From Taeniopygia guttata (taxonomy: Eukaryota; Chordata; Aves; Passeriformes; Estrildidae), in NCBI RefSeq assembly GCF_048771995.1, contig NC_133043.1:9752501-9816500 (forward strand): a stretch of 64,000 nt of DNA, written 5' to 3'. The position numbers and the translations under genes were made by a program. Below the pieces are notes generated by a model. It did no database searches and had not been told where the DNA came from. It was given only the letters and a program-made list of their open reading frames with translations. This document shows positions 13,507 through 24,786 of the stretch, one piece after another. Numbering within the stretch: position 1 is the first letter of the stretch; each line of letters starts with the position of its first letter.

Positions 13507-16500
13507 ATGCGCGGGCGGGCGGCGGCACCGGGCGGGATGGCGGCGGCCAAGAAAGCGTTTAAAGCCACCAGAGCGGCTAAAACCGCGACACCGAAGCGGG
13601 CGGCGGCACCGGCAGGGATGAAGGCGGCCAAGAAAGCGTTTAAAGCCACTAGAGCGGCTAAAACCGCGAAACCGAAGCGGGCGGCGAAGCAGCTCCTGGC
13701 CGCGGCGGATCGGGCCGCGGGCACCGAGGCAGCGCGGCGCGCCCGGCACCTGAAGGCGCTGAGCCGCGCGTCGGGCGCCGAGCGGGAGCTGGAGGAGCTG
13801 GTGTTCGGCGGCAGCCTCCAGGAGGAGGAGGACGAGCTGCTGCGGCGCCTGGCCGGGCCCCGACGGGTACGGCACAGCCGAGAGCCTGTTCAGTGCCCGG
13901 GCTCCGGCCCGTGCCGCTGTCACACGGCCCCTTTGGTTGGTTTCAGGTTGCTGCTGCAGAGGGGAAGGGCCGCCAGGATGACTCCAGCGATTCGAGGGTG
14001 GAGAATGAAGCGAAACGCGGTTTACTGCTCAAAAAACCTGCCTGGGTGGATGAGGATGATGAAGCTGAGGAAATGTAAGTTCAGGTTAGGTGATGGGAGT
14101 TGTGTATCACGCTTGGGAGTGCTTGTAAGCGGCCTTGGTTTGAACGGTGTTTGTGTTCTGTTTGCTTTTCTCCTCTAGTGTTGATATGACCCATAAGTAC
14201 AGGAAAGATTTAATGAAAAGTGATGCTGAGACAACGCTTACTAAGAAGAAACTAAAGAAAAGACTTGAGGAACAGTGAGTTTCATTACTGTTTTTGTGGC
14301 TGTCTGTATTGACTAGATTGGTCTCATGATCATTGCTCTCCAAGGTGGGTGGCAGAAGGATGTTGGAGATTCTTCAGTGGCACCTTGAGCAGGACAAGGG
14401 GCAGTGACCATGAACTAAAACACAAAAAGTTCCATCACAACATGAAGAATAATTTTTTTCCATGGAGGTTGATCGAGCACTGGAGCAGCTGCCCAGGGAG
14501 GCTGTGGAGTCTCCCTTGGAGACATCCCAAACACACCTGGACATGTTCCCACCTGCTCCAGGTGACCCTGCTGGAGTGAGGGGTTGGACTGGATGGTCTC
14601 CCTTCCAAGCCAACAATTTTGTAAGCTAAAATATATTTATGTGACATTCAAAGTCACTTTACTCTTTATCCACTGTGCTTATGTGGTCTCTCTAAAGTCA
14701 GGGCTTCCTGCAGTATTTGCAGTGTTGCTAAATAACAAATGATACCAAAAATAGTAAATAAAATGTGTATTAGCATTGTCTGGACTAAGTTGTTTAATAA
14801 TTGTATCAAAGTGCCCAAACTAATTTGTTTTCTAGGGAATTATGCAAGAAACAGTGAAATCTTAAATTTTTTTTTAGGAAATTGAAAAACTTGCATTGTG
14901 TTCTAAGTACAAGGAGTCCTGCAAAATTCTGACTGTGCTTCTTCTAAGTATTTAACTCATAGAAGGAAATTACTGTCTCACAAAAGTTATGTTTTTTTTC
15001 TCTTTCTCCTTTTCTCATAAGGTTTCAGAGTGCCATGGGAGGAGTTCCTGCCTGGGCTGATCTAGAAAACAGGAAGAAATCCAAAAGGACTTTGAGTGAT
15101 AGTAAATATGCCCAATGCTATTCTGATAAGAGTTTCTGTGATTCCCTATTCAGCTTGCTAGAAGATAATTACTTTTGATGTCCTCTCAGTTTCAGTAGTG
15201 TGATAATATGCTGGCTATGTCAGCTTTGTTCCTTCAATGTGCTTTAATTTAATTCATTTCAGTGAGGAATGTGTTGATTTTGCTGTGGGTGTTTGTGCAG
15301 TTAGCTGATTCCACGTGCTTTGGTTTAATGAGGTGACACTGATGAAGATGATGATCTGCTGCGCAGGACTGGCAATTTCATAACCAGCTCAGAGTCTCTG
15401 CCAAGAGGGATTTTGAAGGTAAAGACAAACCTTATCCTTCCATTTCAGTTGGATTAAGTGCACACTTTGATTCTTGTGGTGTATAAAATTAGTGATTCTT
15501 TGAATTTGTTTCTGCAACTAGAAGCTTTAGAGGATAAGCAAATGGAACAGTTCACATGAAAGCATGAAACAATAAACTGAGGTGTGTTGTTTGACATAAG
15601 AGTTTTCTGCACTCTAAATAGCATCTTGTAGTGGGATTTTAATTTCTGCAGAAGGAGGATGGAATTCTCCCACAGCGTTGAAGTGACTGATAGGATCTTT
15701 AAGAAGCCAGCCTTAAATGAGTATTTCTCCCACTGTGTCCTGCAGCTGTCTCAGATGAGTCAATACAGCTGGTTTTACACTCAGTTTTAATGCAGATAGA
15801 AAGGTTGTTGAATTCAGCCTGTGTTGTATTGCAGCAGCTCCCTGAATGGGCTGTGTGTGCTCTGCTCACATCACACTGCCCAGAGCTTCATCACAGGGCT
15901 AGAGGTCTTGTAAGCATAAAGAGTAAATGGCTTTTTGTTCAGCATAAGTGATTGTTGAATAACAATCTGTCTGATTTAACTGTCTGATCTGTGTTGTAGA
16001 TGAGCACCTGCCCTCCTGCAAACCAGGAACGTTTTGCCAATGGAAAACTGGTGACAGTGCAGTTTCATCCTTCAGCTCAAGTGGTGATGACAGCTGGGCA
16101 CGATCGCTCTGTGTCCCTCTTCCAGGTGACAACTTCAGTTTGTACCTGCTGATGGTCACTAACATAGAACCTTTTTTTTTGAGTGTACATGAAATAGCCT
16201 GGAATGGTAGGCTTTGTTTTCTCTCTTCCTCTGCACACCATCAGGGGTTACACAATGTCTGTGGTTACAATGGAAATTCCTTGGTTAAAGGCATCTTGGA
16301 AGGAATTTCCACCAGTGACTTCACACCAAGCACGTGCAGAGTACTGGCAAACTCTTTGTTTCAGAGTTTTTAGGTGAAGATTTGTGTGTAAAAATGTTTG
16401 AAGGTTTGCAAGTGACAAGTGCTAATGAGGTTTTTTGTTGCTAAGTTGCTTGGAGAGCCTGTATTGGGGGGAGCAGCCCACTTTGCTTTGAGACTGTAAA

Positions 16501-19500
16501 ATTGCTGTGAAATCATGTTGGGGATGGAGAGGCTGTGCTGCAGGAAGATGATGTTCATCCTGAGACACTGCCAGGCTCCTCTGAAAACTAAAGATCCTCA
16601 TTTTATTTAGGAATTCTTAGCATGGCCCAGGGTCACTGGAATGGTCAGACAAGTGGAATGTGATAGTCTCACAGAGCTGCAAGAAAACCCAAATCAAAGC
16701 AGATGTTTCCATTTAGAAAAAGCACAGTAGAAGTGATTATTTGAACAAAGCAAGAGGTGTGAGGTCTATTAGAGAGGCACAGTTACATCAGGTAAGGAGC
16801 TAACAACCAGATTATTTGTAGGAGAGAGGAAGAGTTTAAGGCTTCACAGTGGTGTACCTCTTATTACTTAAGCCTCAGCTGAGAAGTTGGTAATGATTTT
16901 TCTCTGTAAAAGTATTTGATATATTCCTCCATCTGACAGCCTGGTTTGTTAATTTCTTTTTTGAAGGTGGACGGGATAAGGAACCCAAAAATACAGAGCA
17001 TCTATTTAGAGAGTTTTCCAATTTATAAGGCTCGTTTCAGTGTGGATGGAGAACAAGTTATAGCCACTGGTACTCACCACAGGATGTTCTTTGTGTATGA
17101 CATGATGGCTGGGAGTATCATCCCTGTCCCAAAAGTACGAGGTATGTTTTGCAGCTCTGAGTTTCTGGGCACAGTTGAAGCTGTCCCAAATAGAGATGGC
17201 ACATGAATTTGCTTTGAAACAAGGTGCAGTGGCTTGTTGGAGGTTTTATTTTTAACTTATCTTCAAGGAAATAAAGTACCTTTAGTGTTACTTGTCTGGG
17301 ATATTAATTATCACACACGAGCAAGGTTGAGTTCAGCTTCTCAGAAATGAAGAGCTGGAATCAGGTCTTATTCATATTCATCCTACCTCTAAATATTGAG
17401 GCCAAAGAATAAATTGCACCAATTTCAAGTTTCAAATCTCTTTTTAAAGGTGTGGAGGAAAAATTCCTCAAAAACTTCGAACTCTCTCCAGATGGATCAT
17501 TTATGCTGCTAATTGGAACTTCAGGCTACCTTCACTTGCTGTCCATGAAGGTACTTTCTCTGCATGGTTTGTGTAGCTTTGCCTCCTTGGTGCCTTTTCC
17601 CTTTTGAATCTGCTTTTATCTCATCTGCAAGGCAATCCAACTTTCAGCTGAAGCCAAGGTATGACACATCCTGTGACAGCCCTCAAAAATGTGCTGTGGA
17701 ATCAACCCACTGCAGCTTTAGGGAATTATTTTGGACTCTCTGAGACTTTGTTCCTCAGCTCCATGGGGCTGGTGAAGCTCAGGGCAGTTCTGTGGGGTTT
17801 TCAGCTTGAAGAAGTTGTGTGTCAGTGCTGTATTTCAGCTGCTTGCACAAGCACTGTGCTGACAAGAGGAATGGAAACAGCATGGGAACAGGCACCTGGG
17901 GGTGGAAGAAATACAGGACTGCTTTTTTGGGAGTCATGCTAGTGCCTGCTGCTGTACTGTGTTCATGAATCATGCCAAACACTGATTCATAATGCATAGA
18001 GCAATCTTTTAGCTGAATTTTAAAATGCCTTATGATGGCAGGTGGATTTGTTTTAAACTTTCACAGGGAAAAATACTTTTAAAGGAGAAAGTTCAGTTTT
18101 ATATAACTCAGGCCCTTCAGTGAGGGAGCAAATGAGTGTTTGTTGATCCAGCTGCAGTTAGACTCAGGAGCTTGTGCTCTGCAGGCACTGAAAATGTTGG
18201 TGCTGTTCTCTGAATCTCAGGGTAGATAACTTAAGGTTTTTGTGGGACAGGAAACAACTCTTCTGTAGATTTTTGGTAGAATCTCTGCCAGCATTGTTCT
18301 TTGTCCTGCAGACAAAAGAACTGATCAGCAGTATGAAGGTGAATGGAAGGTGCACTGCCTCTGCTTTCACCCCAGACAGCAGTAAAATATACTGCTATTC
18401 AAGTGAGTATTGCAGCAGCTCTAGTAATAATTCCATTCTTGGAAGTCACTTATAGTTTTAGAGAAATAATTTCGAAAATTTATGCTAATATCTCTCCTAA
18501 AAATACAACCAAGTGATCAATCATTAAAGAATGGAATTAACTATTTTAGTGTGCCTTTAATGGTTGGGGTTTTAAAAAATACCTTATATTTGATAGCTGT
18601 AAATTAACTTCCAGTTGTCATCTAATTAATTTTTTTTATCAAAATGTACTAACAAAGTGATGTGTATGTGTGTTTTCTCTAACATCTCTCATTCTGCAAC
18701 CAGAGGAAGGCGAAGTTTTCATTTGGGATGTGAGAAGCAGAAGGTGTCTACACAAATTTGAAGATGAAGGCTGTTTGGAAGGAAAGTGCATTGCTGTTTC
18801 AAAAAATAACCAGTATGTGGCATGTGGGTAAGTGACTGAACTTTGACAGCTGCTTCTGCTCTCATTTTGAAGCTCTTCAGTGAACCTATGGGTAGCTGGT
18901 GCAAGTGTAGGAGCATGGTTTGGTTCTAATATGCTTAGAGTAGACATAAATAGATTAATATTCCCTATTTTATGGTAATAATTTGCTTTTCTCTGTATAA
19001 ATATACCATAGTACACCTAAAACAATAGGAGTGGTACTAGTATTACTATTGCCATGTATGGGTTCAGCAGTTAATTTTGAAATAACCCTGACTAAAATCA
19101 CAAATTCTGTAACAGGAATGTTGATTTAAGGCCTTCTCCCTTTTCTAGTTCTTTTCCCTGTACTCTGATTCTGGTTTCTGCAAGGCACCATGTTTGCCTT
19201 TCAAAAGTGGCCTCAACTCAAAGCCACAAGCTGAAACTGTTTCTCCAAATTTACTGAGATGCAGCTTCAGCCAGGGTCTGGATTCTTTAAATGAGAATAG
19301 TAAATAAATAGAGGAATACAATATATATTTTCCTAGCTCACTGTAGAAGAGGATTTTAAAGTGAGCTTTGCTGAATTATTAAAAAAAACCAAAAAAAAAA
19401 CAACCCACCTTGAAGTTATTTCAGAATATTTTGATACCAAGCTCTCCTTGCTTTCAATTCATCCTGGTAAGAGATGGGCTCATCAAGGCTCCCCACGGTT

Positions 19501-21338
19501 GAGTCTCTTATTATATAAGAAAAAAGAAAATCCAATCCAGCAAAAACCTAAACTCCTCCACTAAATACTGTTGTAAGTTCCAAAGGCAAATCAAACTCCA
19601 AACAAAATACTATGGTACGCTCCAGTAAATAATTGGAAATTATGTTTACAGGTGAGTAGTGGCTATAGATAACAAGACAGTATATACTGGAATAATACTT
19701 TTCAGTATAATCTTTGTTCATTTTGTTCTTTAGTTCATCTTCTGGAGTTGTAAATTTATACACCACTGATGCCTGCCTCAAAGAAAGCCATCCTAAACCA
19801 GTTAAGGCCATAATGAACCTTGTTACTTCTGCCACCTGTGTGACTTTTAATCCCACCACAGAGATTTTGGCAGTGGCTTCCCGTGACACTGATGAGGCTG
19901 TCAAACTGGTATGTTCAGCTGCTTTATTGCAATATTTCTTTTATATCTTGCTAGAAATACTGCTAGTGACATAAAAAAAATTATATGAAGCAGATAAGAT
20001 ACTGCAAAAAGTGTTAGACCATCCAGATCAGACATGGCCAAGACACTCTGCATTTACAAGGGTATAATTTTATTTTCTTTAGTAAAGTTACTCTGAAAAA
20101 TAAGATTTTGTAGTTTAGTTTACCTTTTTTACCTTTTTAAAATGCCCTCTAAAATGTCTGGAAGTGTTTGAGGCCAGGTAGGACAGGGCTTGGAGCAACC
20201 TGGTCTAGTGGAAGGTGTCCCAGCCCTTCCCAGTCTGTGATTCAATTTCAGAGCTGTAAACATAGCTCAGCAACAAATGTGAGTTTTCAGCAGCTGCTAA
20301 CTGTAACAATCTTATTATGGGCTTTTTTTGGTTTTTTTTGCCAGCCTTGTCAGAATTCTGGCCAACAGTGGAACTGTTGAATTAACCTGAGGATTTGTAG
20401 GTCTGAGAATTGCAATAATTGGTTCCATGATGTGTTCCCTGCTCCTTTTCTCCAGTAGAATTCTATACGTAGAGTCATAACTGAACATTTGGACTTAACA
20501 TTGAGCTTCAACTATGGATTTGTAGTTTAATTTTATTTTCAGTGGTTTTTTTTACGAACCCTAAATTCTGACCTATTTCTCAATAGGTGCACCTTCCTTC
20601 ATACACTGTATTCTCAAACTTCCCAGTGTTCAGAAGAAAACAGATTTATCTCACTCAATCTATGGACTTCTCTCCCAGAAGTGGATATTTCTCTATAGCA
20701 AATAACAAAGGCAAAGCTTTGTTATTTAGGTAGGTACTAAGTTAATCCCAGATAACATGTTTATGTTCTGTAAGATGGAGCAGATGGCTGTAAGTGATAC
20801 AGTGATTCCTGATCTGCATTACACCTGATTAATTACTGGGGTGTGGAGCTGGCTTTCCCTGCTGGAGAGCAGCCCTTATTGTTTGTCTGATTATGCAATA
20901 CACCCTGTTTCCATACCTTTTGGTTTTCCTCTCCTGCTGGTGTGGTCAGGGGTGAGGAGCAGGGCTAACTTTAAGCAGGAATATTTTTGTTTACACTCGC
21001 AACTTCATGGTGCTTGAAAAACTGCTTAACTTTAAGATGAGATTTTAATGATTTACCAAGACAGGGAAATTTTATAGAAATACTCGTAAATATGTATAAA
21101 TCTTGTTATTTGTCATTTATTTGAAATTGAACTGCATATTATAATGGCACGTAAGTTATTCTAGCAGGTGGATCTTTGCTATCTTTTACGACATCTATGT
21201 TTCAAATTATCTGAGGATACTCAATGACACTGCTGAAGAGCTATTGTTTCTTTGTGTTGTTCCCTCAAAAGATTACTGAGAAGTTTTAAATCTCGCATTT
21301 TTTTTTTCTTTAGGCTGAAACATTATTCATTCTTCTGA
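13507..21338 (+). CDS. UTP18: UTP18, U3 snoRNP / small-subunit processome WD40 protein (complete)
   Basis: UTP18 is a nucleolar UTP-B subunit of the SSU processome that assembles on pre-18S rRNA and helps recruit the exosome helicase MTR4. Coding exons: 13507-13866, 13947-14074, 14179-14274, 15022-15101, 15333-15418, 16000-16125, 16967-17141, 17450-17550, 18312-18402, 18704-18827, 19734-19908, 20587-20729, 21314-21338. Phases all match, giving 569 codons (human is about 556). Landmarks are LEELVFGG, WVDEDDEAEE, FQSAMGGVPAWADL, DDDLLRRTGNFITSSESLP, VQFHPSAQ, NPKIQSIYLESFPIYKA, IMNLVT, FNPTTEILAVAS and the C terminus LKHYSFF. The N-terminal 250 residues are basic then acidic; the beta-propeller starts near residue 255. 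The ATG at 13507 is first in frame; a second at 13537 has a better Kozak context (G at -3 and +4). The exon 5 acceptor (TAATGAG) has a poor pyrimidine tract. Confidence 0.95.
13537..13698 (+). repeat. Tandem 81-bp (27-codon) duplication inside UTP18 exon 1
   Basis: Two adjacent 81-bp copies, 13537-13617 and 13618-13698. They encode MAAAKKAFKATRAAKTATPK... and MKAAKKAFKATRAAKTAKPK..., both in frame. The copies differ at only a few bases, except at the far end. The composition (Lys/Ala/Pro/Thr) resembles a histone H1 tail and is suited to nucleolar retention. I do not recall such a repeat in mammalian UTP18. Confidence 0.85.
14375..14622 (+). mobile_element. CR1 LINE 3' fragment (plus) in UTP18 intron 3
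   Basis: The sequence follows the CR1 3' consensus as I remember it: GAGCAGGACAAGGGGCAGTG, then AAGTTCCATCACAACATGA, GAGCACTGGAGCAGCTGCCC, and the tail GGGTTGGACTGGATGGTCTC. It is 5'-truncated and diverged, typical of an old avian CR1 insertion. Confidence 0.85.
20155..20255 (+). mobile_element. Short CR1 LINE tail fragment (plus) in UTP18 intron 11
   Basis: It contains the CR1 3'-terminal signature AGGACAGGGCTTGGAGCAAC followed by CTGGTCTAGTGGAAGGTGTC. After that the consensus is interrupted, so this is a truncated and partly deleted copy. Confidence 0.75.
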
Positions 21339-22123
21339 AAGAAGATACAGGAGAAAATGAACCAGTAACTGAGGTGAAAACAGTACTAGAACTGTTCACA
21401 ACATTGGCTTGAGGAGCCTCAAAATTTTCATTTTGCTGCCTCCACTTCTTTAGAGATGGCAGGAAGAATTTCTTAGCCCTGTGTGATCTGTTCTGCCTGA
21501 GTCACTCTTGGGCTGGAGTAGGACTGGCCTTGTCACTCTCAGCTTTTCTGAAAATGCAGCAAGTTGATAGTTCAACTAAGAACTGCTGTCAGCTGGGCTG
21601 AGCTGATTATATTTAAATCAAACTCAGCAATGTTTGATAAACAGCTGCAGGCTGGCAGGGACTTGGCTTGATCCTGTTCTGGAGCATTGTGAGCCCACAG
21701 AAGTCTGCATAATTTCAAATTCCTATTACAGGAATTACTGAAGTTTGAAGCATAGTTTGTGTGCAGATATGATTTTTATTGTGCACTTAAATGTCTTTGT
21801 GGGAAACTGGGAAAACTTGTAGCCTTGACAATAATACACAAGATTGACAAAAACTGTGTTAATGAGAGGAGGCTGAATTTGTTTAGACTGGAAGCAGCTC
21901 TGACTACTGCATGTTAAGCTTGCATAGAATTTTGTGATGGCTTGGTGTTTGGAAAATGCTAACAAAATTATCTCTACTGGTCTTTCCCCAGGTTTTGTAA
22001 TCTGCAGATAAAGCGATGCTGACAAAATCAAAGCTTTTTTTTTTCAGTTATTATTTTTTTTATTTTATATGGAAGACTCAAAATACTAATAGAATATATG
22101 TATTTTTAAATTTATTTGTTTTA

Positions 22124-22129
22124 AATAAA
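22124..22129 (+). terminator. Likely UTP18 polyadenylation signal AATAAA
   Basis: AATAAA lies 786 bp after the UTP18 stop and is followed by T/G-rich sequence (CTGGTAAG, then ACTTGTTTC). It ends a long AT-rich 3' untranslated region with no other strong AATAAA hexamer noticed before it. Confidence 0.6.
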
Positions 22130-22139
22130 TGTACCTGGT

Positions 22140-24725
22140 AAGTTTCCAGACAACTTGTTTCAACTTATTCAATGCTTCGTGTAAGCTCACAAGTAAGATT
22201 TTATTGCTTGGCACTCAAGCTTGTGTCTTCCAGAGGTGCTTGAATGTCTTAATTATTATTAGCATGTGAATATTCCAGTGCTGAAACAGAAATTTTGTAG
22301 AAAATGGCCTCTGCTTCAAACATTTAGCAGGAGCTTTTCCATCAGCCTGGTTCACTTGGGGCTGGGTTGGAAACAGCATTTTGCTGCCTGGAGAAGCTCA
22401 GTCCCCTGAGACCCTGTTGATGTTGGTGTTACAGTTCAGCCCAACTTCCCTGCTTCAGCTTCAAGGTGCCCTAAACCAAGAGGTAAAAAAACCCCACCCC
22501 ATTTGTGCTTTCCTGCCTCCTGTGTCACAGAAACAAGTGCATCTAACATGAGCTTAATTCTTAAGGAAGACCCCAGGCTTATCTTTCTGTGAAAGCAAAG
22601 AATCCTGAATATGACATGATTTTTAAATCAGTGGTGGAATTTTAATACCATCAGGGTCCCCAAGCAGGGACTAGGGTAGGGTCTGCCACTGCTTCTTCAT
22701 CTGCTGCCAAATCCTGCCCCTCTTCTCTCTTTCTGAAGTGGCTACCTCGTTTTCCTTAAATTAATGAAAAAAGGTTGATGAAAAAAAGGTTGAATGGGGA
22801 CCTGCTACAGTAAAACCCTGATTTGAGAATAAATTGTGGCTCATGTCTGACCTTCTTCCCACAATGGAATTTTTTGGGAGGTAACAGCTCAGTCAAGGTG
22901 CTCCCGTAACCAGCACCGAAGTCATGAAGACTTCAGTGAAAGTGGCATCCCAGAAGATGTACTCTGAACTTGAGAAAAATGTAATTGTATAACCATATTT
23001 GACTATAGATTTTGACTGTAGGAGCCCATTGGTGAATTCTTGTCATGCTGTTTTTAAAAATAAAATACCCAGTGTTCAGATATATTAGGTTTTTGAAGTG
23101 TTTTTGACAGTGATTCATTGTAAGATAAGAACTTGGAATTCACAAATCTTGGAAAAAGCAGAGTATGTTCTGGAGGTGTTAAACTGACTACAGTAATCTA
23201 AGCCTAAACTGAAGACCCTAGGATGGAAGAATAAAATTAAAACATAAGCACACTGTTAAGATAATGTTCACTCTCATTTCCTCCACTCAGCTTCCCCAAT
23301 CTCCAGCTGTCTATTTCCTAGACAGAATGAAAGTGCTGATCATACTCCTGATCCTACTGAAAGGATTTGTGTTGTTTTTTTACATGAAGTGAGCAGAGAA
23401 TCCTATGATCACAACCAGGGAGACCCTGCGTGTAGCCAGGAGGAGGAGAGGGACAAACAGGTTTACTACAGACTTTGGAGGAAGAAACAGGTGTGAGAAG
23501 TAACACTTAGGGGAAAGTTGAGTTGGAATTCAAGAGTACTTCAGATGTCATTCTCTAGAAAAACAATTGCTCTCCTATTAAGTTAAATTCATTAAAGGGT
23601 GACTGTAAAGTCCCAGGACAACCCCACCTCCATTTCCTAGGTAACCTGTCAACAAAAACATCAATCTTACAGAAGAATGATCCTTGATCTTCAAACAGAG
23701 TCACACCCCAAGTTAATCCCCAGATATTTAAGCTTCATTTCAGTTTAATTCTTCAAAGTTACTTCCTTAAGGAGCTGATCAAAGTTCACCTTTCTTCTAT
23801 AGACTGAAGATGTGGCAATCATTCTTACCTGACAATAGGTGAAATCCAGCTCTGGCTCTAAACAGGGCATATTTTGTGGTCATTGAGCTGGATCTCTGCT
23901 TATCTTAAAACTCTCATTGAAATTGAAAGCTCCATTTGCACCTAATTGTCTACGTCACCAACACAAAGCCCTCCTATAGCAGATGAGATTTGACCTGCAA
24001 GCAGCAAAGTGAGTTTTAGGCAAAGATACACCACATTTAAACTTCAGGATCTGATTCTTCTGTTCATTTTCCTTCCCTTCTGCCGCTGGAAATTTCTCTG
24101 GCAAGAGGAAAAATACCTGTCTGATATCAGTGCTCCTCTTTGCTGACTAAGGCAGGTAAGCAGAGCTCTGTTATTTCTTTCTCTCCTGAGCAAGTGGTGA
24201 ATGTTGGGGTGGAAAGGAACCGATCTTTTCCCTTCATCCCAGCTGTGCACACAGGGATCAGCAAGGTCTTCCCATCCTCCAGGCCTCCTCAGGTGCAGGT
24301 GGCAAGGACTGGGGGCATCAGCAGCACAGCTGTTCCCAGAAGGTGAGGGTTGGTCTCTTTTCCCAGGCAACCAGCCTGTGATACTATGATTACAACCCAA
24401 AATTTAAATTGGTGTGTTAAGGTGTCCATTAAATTTCACAGCAGGAAGTAGGGACTGGGTGGAATTTTCTCTTGCATTCCCTGTCACAGCTTCCTGGGAG
24501 AATGCTAGATTGAAATTACTGCAAGTGTAATTGAGATATCCAGAAGTTTTCTTGATTTCTGATCTCAGCTGTTCAAGATTTGGCACCTTCAGGGGTCACA
24601 TCTGGTGACAAGTGCCAGGAGAGAGATCCAAAGGGGTTGGGACAGGATTTCCCTTCTTTTCTCACTTCCCTTCTGTGCCTGTTCCAGGTCAGCTGCGGGA
24701 TCATCCCACCCCTTGGACTGCAGGC
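22140..24725. other. Intergenic region between UTP18 and the butyrophilin-like gene
   Basis: No gene recognised. It holds unremarkable mixed-composition sequence, with a small hydrophobic open frame at 23327-23392 (see findings). The promoter and any 5' untranslated exon of the butyrophilin-like gene should lie here; no clear TATA or CpG block was seen. Confidence 0.6.
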
Positions 24726-24786
24726 ATGGAGCAGAGGAGATGGCTGCTGGTGGCTCTGCCACTGCTTCTGGCTATCGCTTTCTCAG
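24726..24786 (+). CDS. Butyrophilin-like exon 1: signal peptide
   Basis: Encodes MEQRRWLLVALPLLLAIAFS, a basic start, a long hydrophobic core and a small-residue end: a textbook signal peptide. The ATG has G at -3 and G at +4. The exon leaves in phase 1 at a GTAATG donor, the usual phase for an Ig-superfamily leader exon. Confidence 0.85.

Larger units (their letters stand above)
12590..13870. promoter_or_regulatory. CpG island / bidirectional MBTD1-UTP18 promoter
   Basis: A strongly GC- and CpG-rich block, in sharp contrast to AT-rich flanks, spans the start exons of two divergent genes whose start codons are 630 bp apart (12877 minus, 13507 plus). CACGTG E-boxes lie at 12617-12622, 13375-13380 and 13463-13468; the second is within the palindrome GTCACGTGAC. 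A CCAAT box lies at 13439-13443, between the two UTP18-proximal E-boxes, and GC boxes are frequent. No TATA box was seen. E-boxes near a ribosome-biogenesis gene fit MYC/USF-type control; that part is inference. Confidence 0.85.
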
